A stretch of DNA of 32,149 nt from Tissierellaceae bacterium (GTDB taxonomy: Bacteria > Bacillota > Clostridia > Tissierellales > Tissierellaceae): the NCBI GenBank assembly GCA_018434075.1, contig JAHDQA010000050.1, forward strand, positions 1 through 32,149, in the 5' to 3' direction. Below the pieces are notes generated by a model, which was given only the letters and a program-made list of their open reading frames with translations, did no database searches and had not been told where the DNA came from. The translations under genes were made by a program, and so were the position numbers. Shown one piece after another: positions 24,774-32,149 of the stretch. Within the stretch, counting starts at the first letter, position 1; the number at the start of each line of letters is the position of its first letter.

Positions 24774-24783
24774 CTTTACCCTC

Positions 24784-26256
24784 CTATCTCTTTTTCAATA
24801 CTAAGATTCTTCCAGGTGCAAGAATTTCACCTGATGATATGTTATTATTCTTCATGATCTCGTTTTTATAATCAGTTGTTCCATAAAATCTCCTTGATAT
24901 GTCAACAACTGTATCTCCTGATTCCACTTTATAAAAAAAGTATTCGCTTATTTCTGCCCCTTCAGTTTCATAGTGGTGTGGATAAAACACTTCTAATTTG
25001 TCAAATAGAATTACACCAAAATCGTCAGTGTTTTTAGGAACTTCATAATATATGCTTGTGATGTTTATTGGATACAATGAAAGTTCTTTTGGTATATCTA
25101 TATTTATATTCTTCCACCCTAACCAAGATATTCCTTCTTGTATATTTAGATGAATATCATCGCCATTGTTTGTTACTAATCTTACTCCTAGATTTCCAGG
25201 ACTATATGCAAAAGAATAAACCCAAAGCGATAATTTTTCAGGAGAATAGTTTAGTTGAATTTTTTGGTTTGTCATATCTAAATAAACTCTATTCTCATCT
25301 TGCAAAGCAATTATATTATATTCAAGTCTTGCTGAATATTTTCCAGATTGTTTAATTGTACTATTTAAAGTATTTCCGCTAACATATTCATGTGATGGAA
25401 TAAAGAAATAATTTTTCACTTCAAAATCGTTGATTATATCTCCCTTTACTTCTATCTCTCCTTCTGATTCACCTGGTGTTGTTCCTGTTTCACCATTTTC
25501 TCCGCCTTCTTCTGGTACATTGCCATTTTCTCCATTCCCTGCTGAAGTGGCAAATCCTTCAAAGCTATCGATTATATTGTTATCTTCTGAATTATCAGCA
25601 ATATCTACAAATATTACATTTGGATCTTCTTCTACTAATCCTTCTAAACTATAGACTTTAAAACTTAAATTACCAGAAACATCTTCATCGTCAATCCTAT
25701 CCATAGATAGGTTTTCAATAGACATCCTGCGAGGACTCTCTTTTATGGTGCTTACTAGTTCGAGCATTCCATCATAATTACTCTTAAATGGAATAGTAAC
25801 ATCCATTCGTTTTACATCGGTATCACCAATTGTTTCTGTTGCAGGCTCACTAAATGAAAAATCAGATATTTCCACATTGTCATATGGCAATAAATCATTT
25901 AATAAGTAAATAATTTGCGCTTGATCAAGTGCAGGAAAATAATTTTTTAAAATTTCATTTCTTTCTCTTTCAAGCATCTGCCACTCTTTCTTTATGTCCG
26001 CTTCCTTTTTCATCATTGTATTTATTTCTTCTATTTGAGTGTCTAAATCATATTTTTTAGTTTCAAGTTCAGTTATTTTTGCAGCCTGGGGTGTTAATAT
26101 AAAATAGTTACCCAGAAAAATAATTAATGCAATTCCTAAAATGGCCAATAATACTTTTTCATTTTGTGTTAATGGCCTATTTAATAGTGATTTTCTTTTA
26201 TTGACCTTCTTGGCCTTCTTGTTCTTCTGTTCCGTCTTCTTGTTCTCCTGTTCCAT
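24784..26256 (-). CDS. pilO: PilO-like pilus alignment protein fused to a carbohydrate-binding-like domain and LysM
   Basis: A 490-residue protein. A lysine-rich cytoplasmic tail (1-30), one membrane helix (34-54), a coiled coil (58-105) and a PilO-type domain (to about 205) form the usual PilO. A Gly/Glu/Pro linker (240-270) joins an extra jelly-roll-like domain (275-425; LSLWVYSFAYSPGNLGVRL, SWLGWKNINIDIP, VILFDKLEVF), similar to domains in clostridial envelope glycosidases. A C-terminal LysM follows (441-489; YKVESGDTVVDISRRFYG). ATG 26256 has AGGAGGTG 7 nt away and overlaps pilN by 59 nt. The fusion suggests a PilO tethered to peptidoglycan, suited to a cell without outer membrane or PilP/PilQ. 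Confidence 0.85.
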   Translation of the reverse strand: MEQENKKTEQKNKKAKKVNKRKSLLNRPLTQNEKVLLAILGIALIIFLGNYFILTPQAAKITELETKKYDLDTQIEEINTMMKKEADIKKEWQMLERERNEILKNYFPALDQAQIIYLLNDLLPYDNVEISDFSFSEPATETIGDTDVKRMDVTIPFKSNYDGMLELVSTIKESPRRMSIENLSMDRIDDEDVSGNLSFKVYSLEGLVEEDPNVIFVDIADNSEDNNIIDSFEGFATSAGNGENGNVPEEGGENGETGTTPGESEGEIEVKGDIINDFEVKNYFFIPSHEYVSGNTLNSTIKQSGKYSARLEYNIIALQDENRVYLDMTNQKIQLNYSPEKLSLWVYSFAYSPGNLGVRLVTNNGDDIHLNIQEGISWLGWKNINIDIPKELSLYPINITSIYYEVPKNTDDFGVILFDKLEVFYPHHYETEGAEISEYFFYKVESGDTVVDISRRFYGTTDYKNEIMKNNNISSGEILAPGRILVLKKR

Positions 26257-26806
26257 CTTCTTGCACCTCCTTGATTCCGACATTCATATCAAATCTATAG
26301 TATGAATCGACTTTTGTGATGCTTGGAACAAAAGTACTAGTAATGATATCTATTGTTTCCAAACCTTTTTGAAATTCTGCTATCGAATACTTATCCATTG
26401 CAAAACCAGACACATTTAGGTTTGTATTTGAAGCTTGTAAAGTCGAAATGAATACGCCTTCAGGCAATTTTTTGCTAATTTCTTTAAAAAGAGCAGGTGT
26501 AATATTTTCGTTTTCAACTATGTTTTTATCAAGTGCTATGATTTTTTCTACTTCTGTTTTAAATAGAGCCACTTCTTCATCAAATTTTTTTATTTCATTT
26601 ACTTTTTCAACCGTATTTGGATCATTTACAATCTCTTCACGATACTTTACGTCTTTGCTTAAATTTGATATTTTTATTTGGTTATATACGCCTAAAATCA
26701 AAACAGTAATCAATGAGAGCGCAACTAAAAAATATAAAATAGTTGTAAAAGATAACTTTGTACTTTTTTTATCTACATAAGGTTCAAAAAAATTTATATC
26801 TCTCAT
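26198..26806 (-). CDS. pilN: PilN-like type IV pilus assembly protein
   Basis: A 202-residue inner-membrane protein. The short N-terminal motif RDINFFEPY (2-10) is the PilM-binding tail (INLLP in other phyla), followed by one membrane helix (about 21-41), a coiled coil (44-90) and a small alpha/beta domain (100-178). It ends in an unusual E/Q/G/D-rich tail made partly of a repeat (EDGTGEQ and EDGTEEQ) that overlaps the pilO start. ATG 26806 overlaps the pilM stop by 4 nt. It forms the PilM-N-O alignment complex that supports the pilus motor. Confidence 0.88.
   Translation of the reverse strand: MRDINFFEPYVDKKSTKLSFTTILYFLVALSLITVLILGVYNQIKISNLSKDVKYREEIVNDPNTVEKVNEIKKFDEEVALFKTEVEKIIALDKNIVENENITPALFKEISKKLPEGVFISTLQASNTNLNVSGFAMDKYSIAEFQKGLETIDIITSTFVPSITKVDSYYRFDMNVGIKEVQEDGTGEQEDGTEEQEGQEGQ
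26219..26260 (-). repeat. 21-bp tandem direct repeat at the pilN/pilO overlap
   Basis: Two adjacent 21-bp copies (26219-26239 and 26240-26260) differ at two bases. They code EDGTGEQ/EDGTEEQ in the pilN frame and lysine-rich sequence in the pilO frame. The pilO start codon ATG lies in the second copy; the matching place in the first reads ACG. Confidence 0.85.
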
Positions 26807-27864
26807 TTTTTCACCTCATCTAATCTTATTAGACCGCCAACAGCTGAAGCAAAGAGATTTAAACTAGATGGAAGCTTTACATTTTCCATATTTTTCAAAG
26901 CATAGGAGTCAATATCAAAAAATTCTTTAAATAAGTCTGCTATACCATCCATTTCAGCCCCTATACCTCTTATTACAAAATAATTTATTGGGTTTGTATT
27001 TTCTCTAGATCTATAGTATCTTAGTATAAGTTCTATCCTTTCAAATATTTCATATAGTTCTTCTTTTGCTATTCCATAAAAAATTTGATCATTCTGGTCT
27101 GAATTATCTTTCAATTTATTGAATGAGAAAAATTTCTTGTATATATTTTCAGTTTCTATACCAGCAATTTGTGATTCAATGTTATTTAAACAATCTTTAA
27201 TAGTCTTGTCTATTATTCTAGATATTTTTAATCTTTTATTATCCACTATAACAAAATCTGTTTGCTTTAAACTTAAGTTTACTACTGCTACACTGTTTAA
27301 TTTTGGGACTAAAGTATTTATTCTTCCTCCATAATTTATTAACTTGTTTATTGCGTTACCTTCATAATCCATAACAGCTGGCTTTAACTTGCATTCTTTT
27401 AATAAGTTCATATGAGCTTGAATTAAGCTATCTTTAATCCCTATAAGTAAAACTAATTGTTTTTCGAGCCCTTCATCAATTATAGTCCCTAAATCTAGAT
27501 ATTTGACTACATAATCCTCTGTATTCACAGGTATATACTCATCTAATTGATATGAGATAATTGAGTCAAGCTCGTTTTTTTCGACTTTAGGGAATGTGGC
27601 TTCTCTCGTTATAACCGAGGAAGAATTGATTACAGCTATAGCCTCATTTGTATTGATTTTATTTAGAGATAACTCATTTTGTATAATATATGCCAATTTC
27701 TCCATATCAAGTATCTCACCATCGTCATAAATATTATCCTCAAGCTCAACTCTGAACGCTTTATCAACAATAACAACTTTCTTGTTGAATTTCCCAGAAA
27801 CTACATTTAGACTATCTGGAGTAAAATTGATGCTTACCATTTTTTTGGAATTAAAAGAGACCAA
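26803..27864 (-). CDS. pilM: PilM-like actin-fold pilus assembly protein
   Basis: A 353-residue cytoplasmic protein with the PilM actin-like ATPase fold (KVVIVDKAFRVELED early, then INTNEAIAVINSSSVITREATFPKVE and IISYQLDEYIPVNTED). It binds the PilN tail and connects to the PilB motor. The start is TTG 27864, with GGGGGG 7 nt away; the internal ATG at 27840 has no ribosome site. It begins the pilM-N-O set, each coupled to the next. Confidence 0.88.
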   Translation of the reverse strand: MVSFNSKKMVSINFTPDSLNVVSGKFNKKVVIVDKAFRVELEDNIYDDGEILDMEKLAYIIQNELSLNKINTNEAIAVINSSSVITREATFPKVEKNELDSIISYQLDEYIPVNTEDYVVKYLDLGTIIDEGLEKQLVLLIGIKDSLIQAHMNLLKECKLKPAVMDYEGNAINKLINYGGRINTLVPKLNSVAVVNLSLKQTDFVIVDNKRLKISRIIDKTIKDCLNNIESQIAGIETENIYKKFFSFNKLKDNSDQNDQIFYGIAKEELYEIFERIELILRYYRSRENTNPINYFVIRGIGAEMDGIADLFKEFFDIDSYALKNMENVKLPSSLNLFASAVGGLIRLDEVKK

Positions 27865-27892
27865 ATATTATCCCCCCTTTGTAGTAAATAAT

Positions 27893-28651
27893 CTATATAA
27901 ATAACGAAAAATAGAATGAAATGATTATGTCAGAGAAAAAATATGATAAATAAAAAGCTATTATAATAAAAGGTCCAAAAGGAATAGGATCTTTCATTGA
28001 CTTAATTTTAAAAGCAAGTAATATTAGAGAAATGACCGCTCCTATTATAAAAGATAAAAGTATCATAAGTACAGTGTTTTTCAACCCAAGCGAAAAACCT
28101 AAAGCTCCAACTAAAGTAACGTCTCCTCCTCCCATGCCACCTCGTGATATAAGTAAAATGAGTAAGAAAAGACCAGCCCCTGCGAGTAGTCCAAATAAGC
28201 TATCTAAAAATTCAAATGGGATCCCGTACATAAAGTAATTACCGATTTTATACAATATATTTAATCCCAGTACACTAACAACTAAACCATCGGGTATTAT
28301 TTGGTGTTTGAGATCTATTATAGTAATACTAATTAAAAAAGATGTAAGCAAAGATAAATAAATAAACTCAAGAGTAAGTCCGTATGTTATAAAAAAAGAT
28401 AAATAAATAATTCCGTTTATAAACTCTAATAAAGGATATCTAATGCTTATTTTCTCTTTGCAGTATCTGCATTTTCCTTTTAAAAAAAAGTATGAAATAA
28501 GAGGTATATTATCATACCACTTTAACTCGTGATTACAATTCGGGCAATGAGACCCAGGAAAGACTATGCTTTCTTCCCTGGGTAGTCTATATATCAAAAC
28601 ATTTGTAAATGAACCAATAGCTAATCCAAATAGAAAAATTACAATACTCAT
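27893..28651 (-). CDS. pilD: Prepilin peptidase (A24 family)
   Basis: A 252-residue bifunctional enzyme that removes prepilin leaders and N-methylates the new N-terminus. The N-terminal domain has the zinc-binding pairs C36/C39 and C61/C64. The catalytic aspartates are D113 (in IIDLKHQIIPD) and D177 (GGGD). About eight hydrophobic segments fit the family. ATG 28651 follows AAGGAG. Its substrates are the four prepilins encoded in the same operon. Confidence 0.95.
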   Translation of the reverse strand: MSIVIFLFGLAIGSFTNVLIYRLPREESIVFPGSHCPNCNHELKWYDNIPLISYFFLKGKCRYCKEKISIRYPLLEFINGIIYLSFFITYGLTLEFIYLSLLTSFLISITIIDLKHQIIPDGLVVSVLGLNILYKIGNYFMYGIPFEFLDSLFGLLAGAGLFLLILLISRGGMGGGDVTLVGALGFSLGLKNTVLMILLSFIIGAVISLILLAFKIKSMKDPIPFGPFIIIAFYLSYFFSDIIISFYFSLFI

Positions 28652-28664
28652 TTATTGCTCCTTA

Positions 28665-30527
28665 TCATTTAAAAGCATCTATATTAATATAGTCTTTTAA
28701 GAATTCGTATTGGTTATAATAGTTTAAAATTATATCAGCTTCTTTTTTAGCTAGATCTTCTTTTCCAGTTTTTATATAAATATCATAAAGAAGAATATGA
28801 ATGTTTACTGCATCTTCCACACCTATGTGTTTGTCAGATTCTGGCAATGCCATTATTTGATATTTTTCTAATTCAGCAGCTTCTAAAAGAGTATTTATTG
28901 CATTATCAATTTCTCCTTGCGACAAATAAAACCTTGCTAATTCAAAATGCCTAGAAACTACATATGCAGCATATTTTTTTCCAAGCTCATATTCTTTCTT
29001 ACCGTTGTCATAATCACCTTTAGAATAATACAGCTGGGCCAAGTGTGTATGAAGTTTACCATCAAATGGAGCGAGTTCTGTCGCTTTCTTAGCTAGTTCA
29101 ATCCCCTTATCAAGCTTTTCTAAATCTAAAGTCTCGTTGTAATCTTTAACATAAATATTGCTTTCAAAAAGCATTCCATTCGGATTAATTGGATATATGG
29201 TGTTTATTGTTTTATAAACTTTTAGAGCTTTTAAATCATCTCCGTTATCTTCAAATTTAAATCCTATTTTATAGGCATTTGTAGATACAGTATGCAATAT
29301 AACTAATATTAATAAACCGATTGATATTATCCTTGAAAACAGAGGCTTTATATTTAAAGTATACTTTGATTTATCACTAGATAAATTCAATCCAATTATC
29401 CAAAACGTTGTCATAGTAACTGCCGGAAAGTTCCAACTAAATTCTATAAAAATGTGAGCAAAAAATGCTATGATTGCAGCAAAAGATCCTATATAATATA
29501 CATCATGCTCTTTTTTATGAGTCTTAAAAAATGTAAAAATAACAGAACCTACAAATATTAAAAATAAAATAAATCCTATTATACCTAATTCTGTTAAAGT
29601 TTGTATATAGTGGTTATGTGCAAATCTTGAATACCACTGATTGTTTCCATATCCTACAAAATATGCAGAAAAAAATGTACCCAAACCAAAACCCGTTATT
29701 GGTTTTTCAGTAAATGCCCTTAAGCCCGCTTTCCAAAATTCAATTCTTCCAATAAATGATGTTCCCGTCAAAGAATCTTTCCTAATTAAATTATTTAAAA
29801 AATCTATATTAATATTTAAATTCTGTTGTATGTATGGAGTTATAAATACTAAAAATCGTGTAGATATAAACCCTATTAAAATGATAGATGTAACTTTTAA
29901 AAAATCACTCTTAAATCGACCTTTGCTGTCAAAGAATATAAATGGTAGTGCAACTGCTAATGAAATCAATGCTCCTCTTGACCCACTTAATAGTAGTGCT
30001 ATAAAAAAGATAACTGATGATGTAGCATACTTTTTCTCCTTAGTCTTAAGGAATAAACCTAGTGTAAATAAATGAAGCATAACTAAATATGTGCCAAAAG
30101 GATTTGGGTTGAAAAAAGTAGAAACTATTCGCTGTGGTTCTATAAAGACATACTCAAGTATCCCAAGAAGTGCAATTAAACTTCCAAACAAAGTGACAAT
30201 TTTAATCGTCTTTATTTTTTCTTCTTTTGTAAAATTAATTGTTAAATATAAAACCAAACCATAAAGCACTAGCTGTAAAAATTCTATAATAGTCCTAAGT
30301 TTATATATACTCCAAAAAAAACTTAATCCTGCAAATAAAAGAAAAAATATATAAAAATATAGTGGCGAATATTTTTCAATACTTATTCTCTCTTTATTTT
30401 TAAAAGTATAGTAAACCATTCCTCCTAATCCAAAGATTAGGAGGATGTTTACTATATCATTATCCATCCCAGCATTAAAAATAGGGATTAATGTAAGTGT
30501 TAGATATAGGTATATGAGTTTAAACAT
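28665..30527 (-). CDS. Wzy/O-antigen-ligase-like membrane protein with C-terminal TPRs
   Basis: A 620-residue polytopic membrane protein with around 11-12 hydrophobic segments in residues 1-415. The Wzy_C-type loop contains FIGRIEFWKAGLRAFTEKP, GFGLGTFF and the conserved histidine in AHNHYIQTLTELGIIGF. The soluble C-terminus (about 425-620) carries TPR-like repeats (LHTHLAQLYYSKGDYDNGKK, HFELARFYLSQGEIDNA). Proteins of this class transfer or polymerise lipid-linked glycans outside the membrane; PglL/TfpO members glycosylate pilins. Being directly after the major pilin gene makes a pilin glycan ligase attractive, but this is inference. ATG 30527 has no clear ribosome site and may be coupled to pilA, 10 nt upstream. 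A strong hairpin (30420-30445) lies in its early coding sequence. Confidence 0.82.
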   Translation of the reverse strand: MFKLIYLYLTLTLIPIFNAGMDNDIVNILLIFGLGGMVYYTFKNKERISIEKYSPLYFYIFFLLFAGLSFFWSIYKLRTIIEFLQLVLYGLVLYLTINFTKEEKIKTIKIVTLFGSLIALLGILEYVFIEPQRIVSTFFNPNPFGTYLVMLHLFTLGLFLKTKEKKYATSSVIFFIALLLSGSRGALISLAVALPFIFFDSKGRFKSDFLKVTSIILIGFISTRFLVFITPYIQQNLNINIDFLNNLIRKDSLTGTSFIGRIEFWKAGLRAFTEKPITGFGLGTFFSAYFVGYGNNQWYSRFAHNHYIQTLTELGIIGFILFLIFVGSVIFTFFKTHKKEHDVYYIGSFAAIIAFFAHIFIEFSWNFPAVTMTTFWIIGLNLSSDKSKYTLNIKPLFSRIISIGLLILVILHTVSTNAYKIGFKFEDNGDDLKALKVYKTINTIYPINPNGMLFESNIYVKDYNETLDLEKLDKGIELAKKATELAPFDGKLHTHLAQLYYSKGDYDNGKKEYELGKKYAAYVVSRHFELARFYLSQGEIDNAINTLLEAAELEKYQIMALPESDKHIGVEDAVNIHILLYDIYIKTGKEDLAKKEADIILNYYNQYEFLKDYINIDAFK

Positions 30528-30539
30528 AGGTGTTTTAAG

Positions 30540-30935
30540 CTAGTCTGCTAAATAGTAATAATTACCACTATTTGCCTTAACTAATTTTGTTCCCTCTAAT
30601 TTAACTTCTAAACTATAAAAATTGGCCCTTGGCTCTCCACCTGAAACAATATACTCAGCATCTCCAGGGCCTACTGGCCAATTGCCCATTATAGATCTTG
30701 CTTTATTTGTATCAACAGCTGCAGTCCCAACATTATTTTGTGCTGCATATAATTCTACAGCAGATTCTATACTTCTTAGGTTTGAAATAACTGTCTGAGT
30801 ATTTGCTGAGACTCTAGTTCCTGTAAATCTAGGGATAGCTAATGCTGCCAAAATCCCCAATATTGCAATTACAACTACTAGTTCAATAAGTGTAAACCCT
30901 TTTTTGTTTCTCTTTCTTTGAATGTAATTAATCAT
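30540..30935 (-). CDS. pilA: Major type IV pilin / GspG-like prepilin
   Basis: A 131-residue prepilin. The positively charged leader ends at KKG (G13), followed by FTLIELVVVIAILGILAALA with E5, so the mature protein is about 118 residues. The C-terminal beta region is short, with a PVGPGDAEYIVSGGE loop and a YYYLAD end, and has no cysteines. ATG 30935 has a strong AAGGAGG. Size, cleanest signal and position directly after pilC mark it as the major pilin. Confidence 0.9.
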   Translation of the reverse strand: MINYIQRKRNKKGFTLIELVVVIAILGILAALAIPRFTGTRVSANTQTVISNLRSIESAVELYAAQNNVGTAAVDTNKARSIMGNWPVGPGDAEYIVSGGEPRANFYSLEVKLEGTKLVKANSGNYYYLAD

Positions 30936-30970
30936 TTTTCTTCCTCCTTTATAATTTAAAATAGTATTGC

Positions 30971-32011
30971 CTAAATTGTATTGACTACTTCAAACATAGG
31001 TAGATACATTGCTATGACGATAAAACCTATAATTAGTGCCATAAATACAATCATCAAAGGTTCTAACATGCTTGTTAGTTTAGTCAATGCTACATCTACC
31101 TCTTCATCGTAGAAATCAGCTGTTTTTAGCAAGATATCATCAAGTGCTCCTGATTCCTCTCCGATCTTTACCATGGAGTCTACCATTGGTGGGAAAATTT
31201 CTATATCCCTTATCATACGAGACAATGGCACTCCTCTTTGTATGTCCTCTATACCTGAGATGAGCTTTTCTTCTACGACTTTGTTGTTTACTACTTTTGA
31301 TACCACCTCCATACTTCTTAATAACGGAATGCCAGATGACATAAGCGTTGACAGAGTCCTAGTAAACCTTGATGTCACTATCTTTACAGTGGGACCTTTA
31401 ACAATTGGCAATTTTAATTTTATGCTATCAAAAAATCTTCTGCCACTTTCGGAATTTATGTAACTAGAAATTCCGAATACTATTAAAGCCACTAATCCGA
31501 TGAATATATACCAATAAGATTTCAGAAAGTCTGACAATCCTATGAGTATTCTTGTTGGTAAAGGCAAAGGTGTATCGCTTCCTTCAAACATGCCTACAAA
31601 TGTTGGCAATATGAATATTAACATAAATATAACAACAGCAATACTTACTACCATGAGAACTATTGGATATACCATTGAACTTCTGACTTTGTTTTCAGTC
31701 TTGTTTTCTTTTTCAAAATGTACAGCCATTCTTTCAAGTATTGTGTCTAAATTACCACTGACTTCACCAGCTTCAACCATGTTAATGAGTATGGAAGGGA
31801 ATACTTTTTCGTGTATTCTCATAGCTTCTGACAATGTAACCCCTTTTTGTACATCTTCAGCGACATCAGTTATAGCTTTTCTTAGAGTTTTATTTTCTGT
31901 CTGAACTGATAATATATCCAATGAATTTACGATATTTAAGCCAGCATCTAACATAGTATAAAATTGTCTGCAAAAAACTGCAAGATCTTTCTTTTTTACT
32001 TTTTTGGCAAA
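30971..32011 (-). pseudogene. pilC: pilC (GspF-type platform protein), 5' end removed by an insertion sequence
   Basis: The remaining frame encodes both T2SSF domains of the inner-membrane platform protein (first about residues 1-105 from ATG 31954, second 190-320) with the usual membrane helices. The conserved lead-in AKKVKKKDLAVFCRQFYT can be read in frame just upstream of ATG 31954 (31955-32008), but beyond about 32012 homology stops and an in-frame TAA occurs at 32021-32023. Roughly 60-70 N-terminal residues and the start codon are missing. The sequence beyond belongs to an insertion element. ATG 31954 has no ribosome site, so the gene is probably dead, or makes at best a shortened product. 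Without PilC, pili would not assemble unless another copy exists. Confidence 0.8.
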
Positions 32012-32149
32012 GTGAATCTTTTATGATAATGTCTCATTATACCATTTATGATTATGTCCCAAAAATATAAAAATATTGTATAATAAACTTCTGAATACAA
32101 AAATGAGGTGATGACATTTAAAAAGATTGAGTTAAACATGAGAGAACAA
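32012..32149 (+). mobile_element. Left end of an insertion sequence (partial, runs off the window)
   Basis: Between the last pilC codons and a plus-strand start codon lies an AT-rich terminus with two related 12-mers, TGATAATGTCTC (32024-32035) and TGATTATGTCCC (32049-32060), plus the dyad ATAATG/CATTAT (32026-32040), as expected of IS ends with repeated transposase sites. A TATAAT at 32079-32084 could drive the transposase. The exact end lies between 32012 and 32024. Family is uncertain: IS1202/ISNCY-like or IS21-like are my best guesses. Confidence 0.65.
32111..32149 (+). CDS. Putative transposase, N-terminal fragment
   Basis: Thirteen codons are visible, reading MTFKKIELNMREQ, open to the window edge. 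GAGG stands just 2 nt before this ATG, so the inner ATG at 32138 is an alternative start. The only plus-strand gene in the window, it runs away from the interrupted pilC. The peptide resembles the start of IS1202/ISNCY-type transposases as I remember them, but it is too short for certainty. Confidence 0.5.
   Translation, partial: MTFKKIELNMREQ

Noticed and set aside
29641..30075. A 144-codon plus-strand open frame
   Set aside because: It is antisense to the ligase-like membrane protein, whose domain motifs and coding signals are clear; the plus-strand product has no recognisable features.
30431..30446. AGGAGG followed by an in-frame ATG inside the ligase gene as its true start
   Set aside because: The spacing between AGGAGG and the ATG is only 1-2 nt and the conserved membrane segment begins upstream, so the start at 30527 is preferred.
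32021..32040. Possibility that pilC simply starts at ATG 31954
   Set aside because: Conserved PilC sequence continues in frame upstream of that codon, no ribosome site precedes it, and the family needs a further N-terminal region.

Overview
This window looks like chromosomal DNA from an anaerobic, low-GC, monoderm Firmicute (Clostridia or Tissierellia type). The grounds are AT-rich codons, strong GGAGG ribosome binding sites, a ferredoxin-dependent 2-oxoacid oxidoreductase, SLH and LysM wall-binding domains, and a conserved Clostridia gene order (efp, asp23, nusB, xseAB, ispA, tlyA, recN, nudF, xerD, pdp, scpAB, rluB). Nearly every gene is on the minus strand, so transcription runs from high to low coordinates. 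The organism is probably non-sporulating: the slots where relatives carry spoIIIA, spoIVB/spo0A, spoIIM and spmAB are closed up (an inference from gene order).

Layout in the direction of transcription. (1) 32149-32012: left end of an insertion sequence whose transposase reads on the plus strand; it has removed the 5' end of pilC. (2) 32011-20718: a type IV pilus operon: pilC remnant, major pilin, a Wzy/O-antigen-ligase-like protein with TPRs, prepilin peptidase, pilM, pilN, a pilO fused to a carbohydrate-binding-like domain and LysM, an SLH protein with an internal repeat, three prepilins, a PilX/PilK-like protein and then aroK. (3) 20202-19151: efp and a CD1247-type acidic protein with their own promoter and terminator. 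(4) 19140-15051: asp23, nusB, an M22/TsaD paralog, xseA, xseB and ispA.

(5) 15004-14390: a gene-free, GC-richer, structured stretch of about 615 nt with its own promoter and terminator. Its position between ispA and a 199-residue multi-spanning membrane protein, its size and its hairpins identify it as OLE RNA (ornate large extremophilic RNA), with the membrane protein as its partner OapA. This is the most unusual system in the window. (6) 14363-3946: oapA, tlyA, recN, nudF, a C-terminally truncated and catalytically dead XerD-like protein, pdp, an M50 protease, scpA, scpB, rluB, mnmM and oadA, ending at a terminator. (7) 3860-201: korDABC for a 2-oxoacid:ferredoxin oxidoreductase, then an RpiR/MurR-family regulator, with a clear promoter, an upstream 18-bp perfect palindrome and a terminator. 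Bases 1-200 are AT-rich and show nothing I can name.

The main biological themes are an OLE ribonucleoprotein locus, a wall-anchored monoderm type IV pilus that appears broken by an IS in this isolate, and a housekeeping chromosome-maintenance/RNA-modification cluster stripped of sporulation genes.
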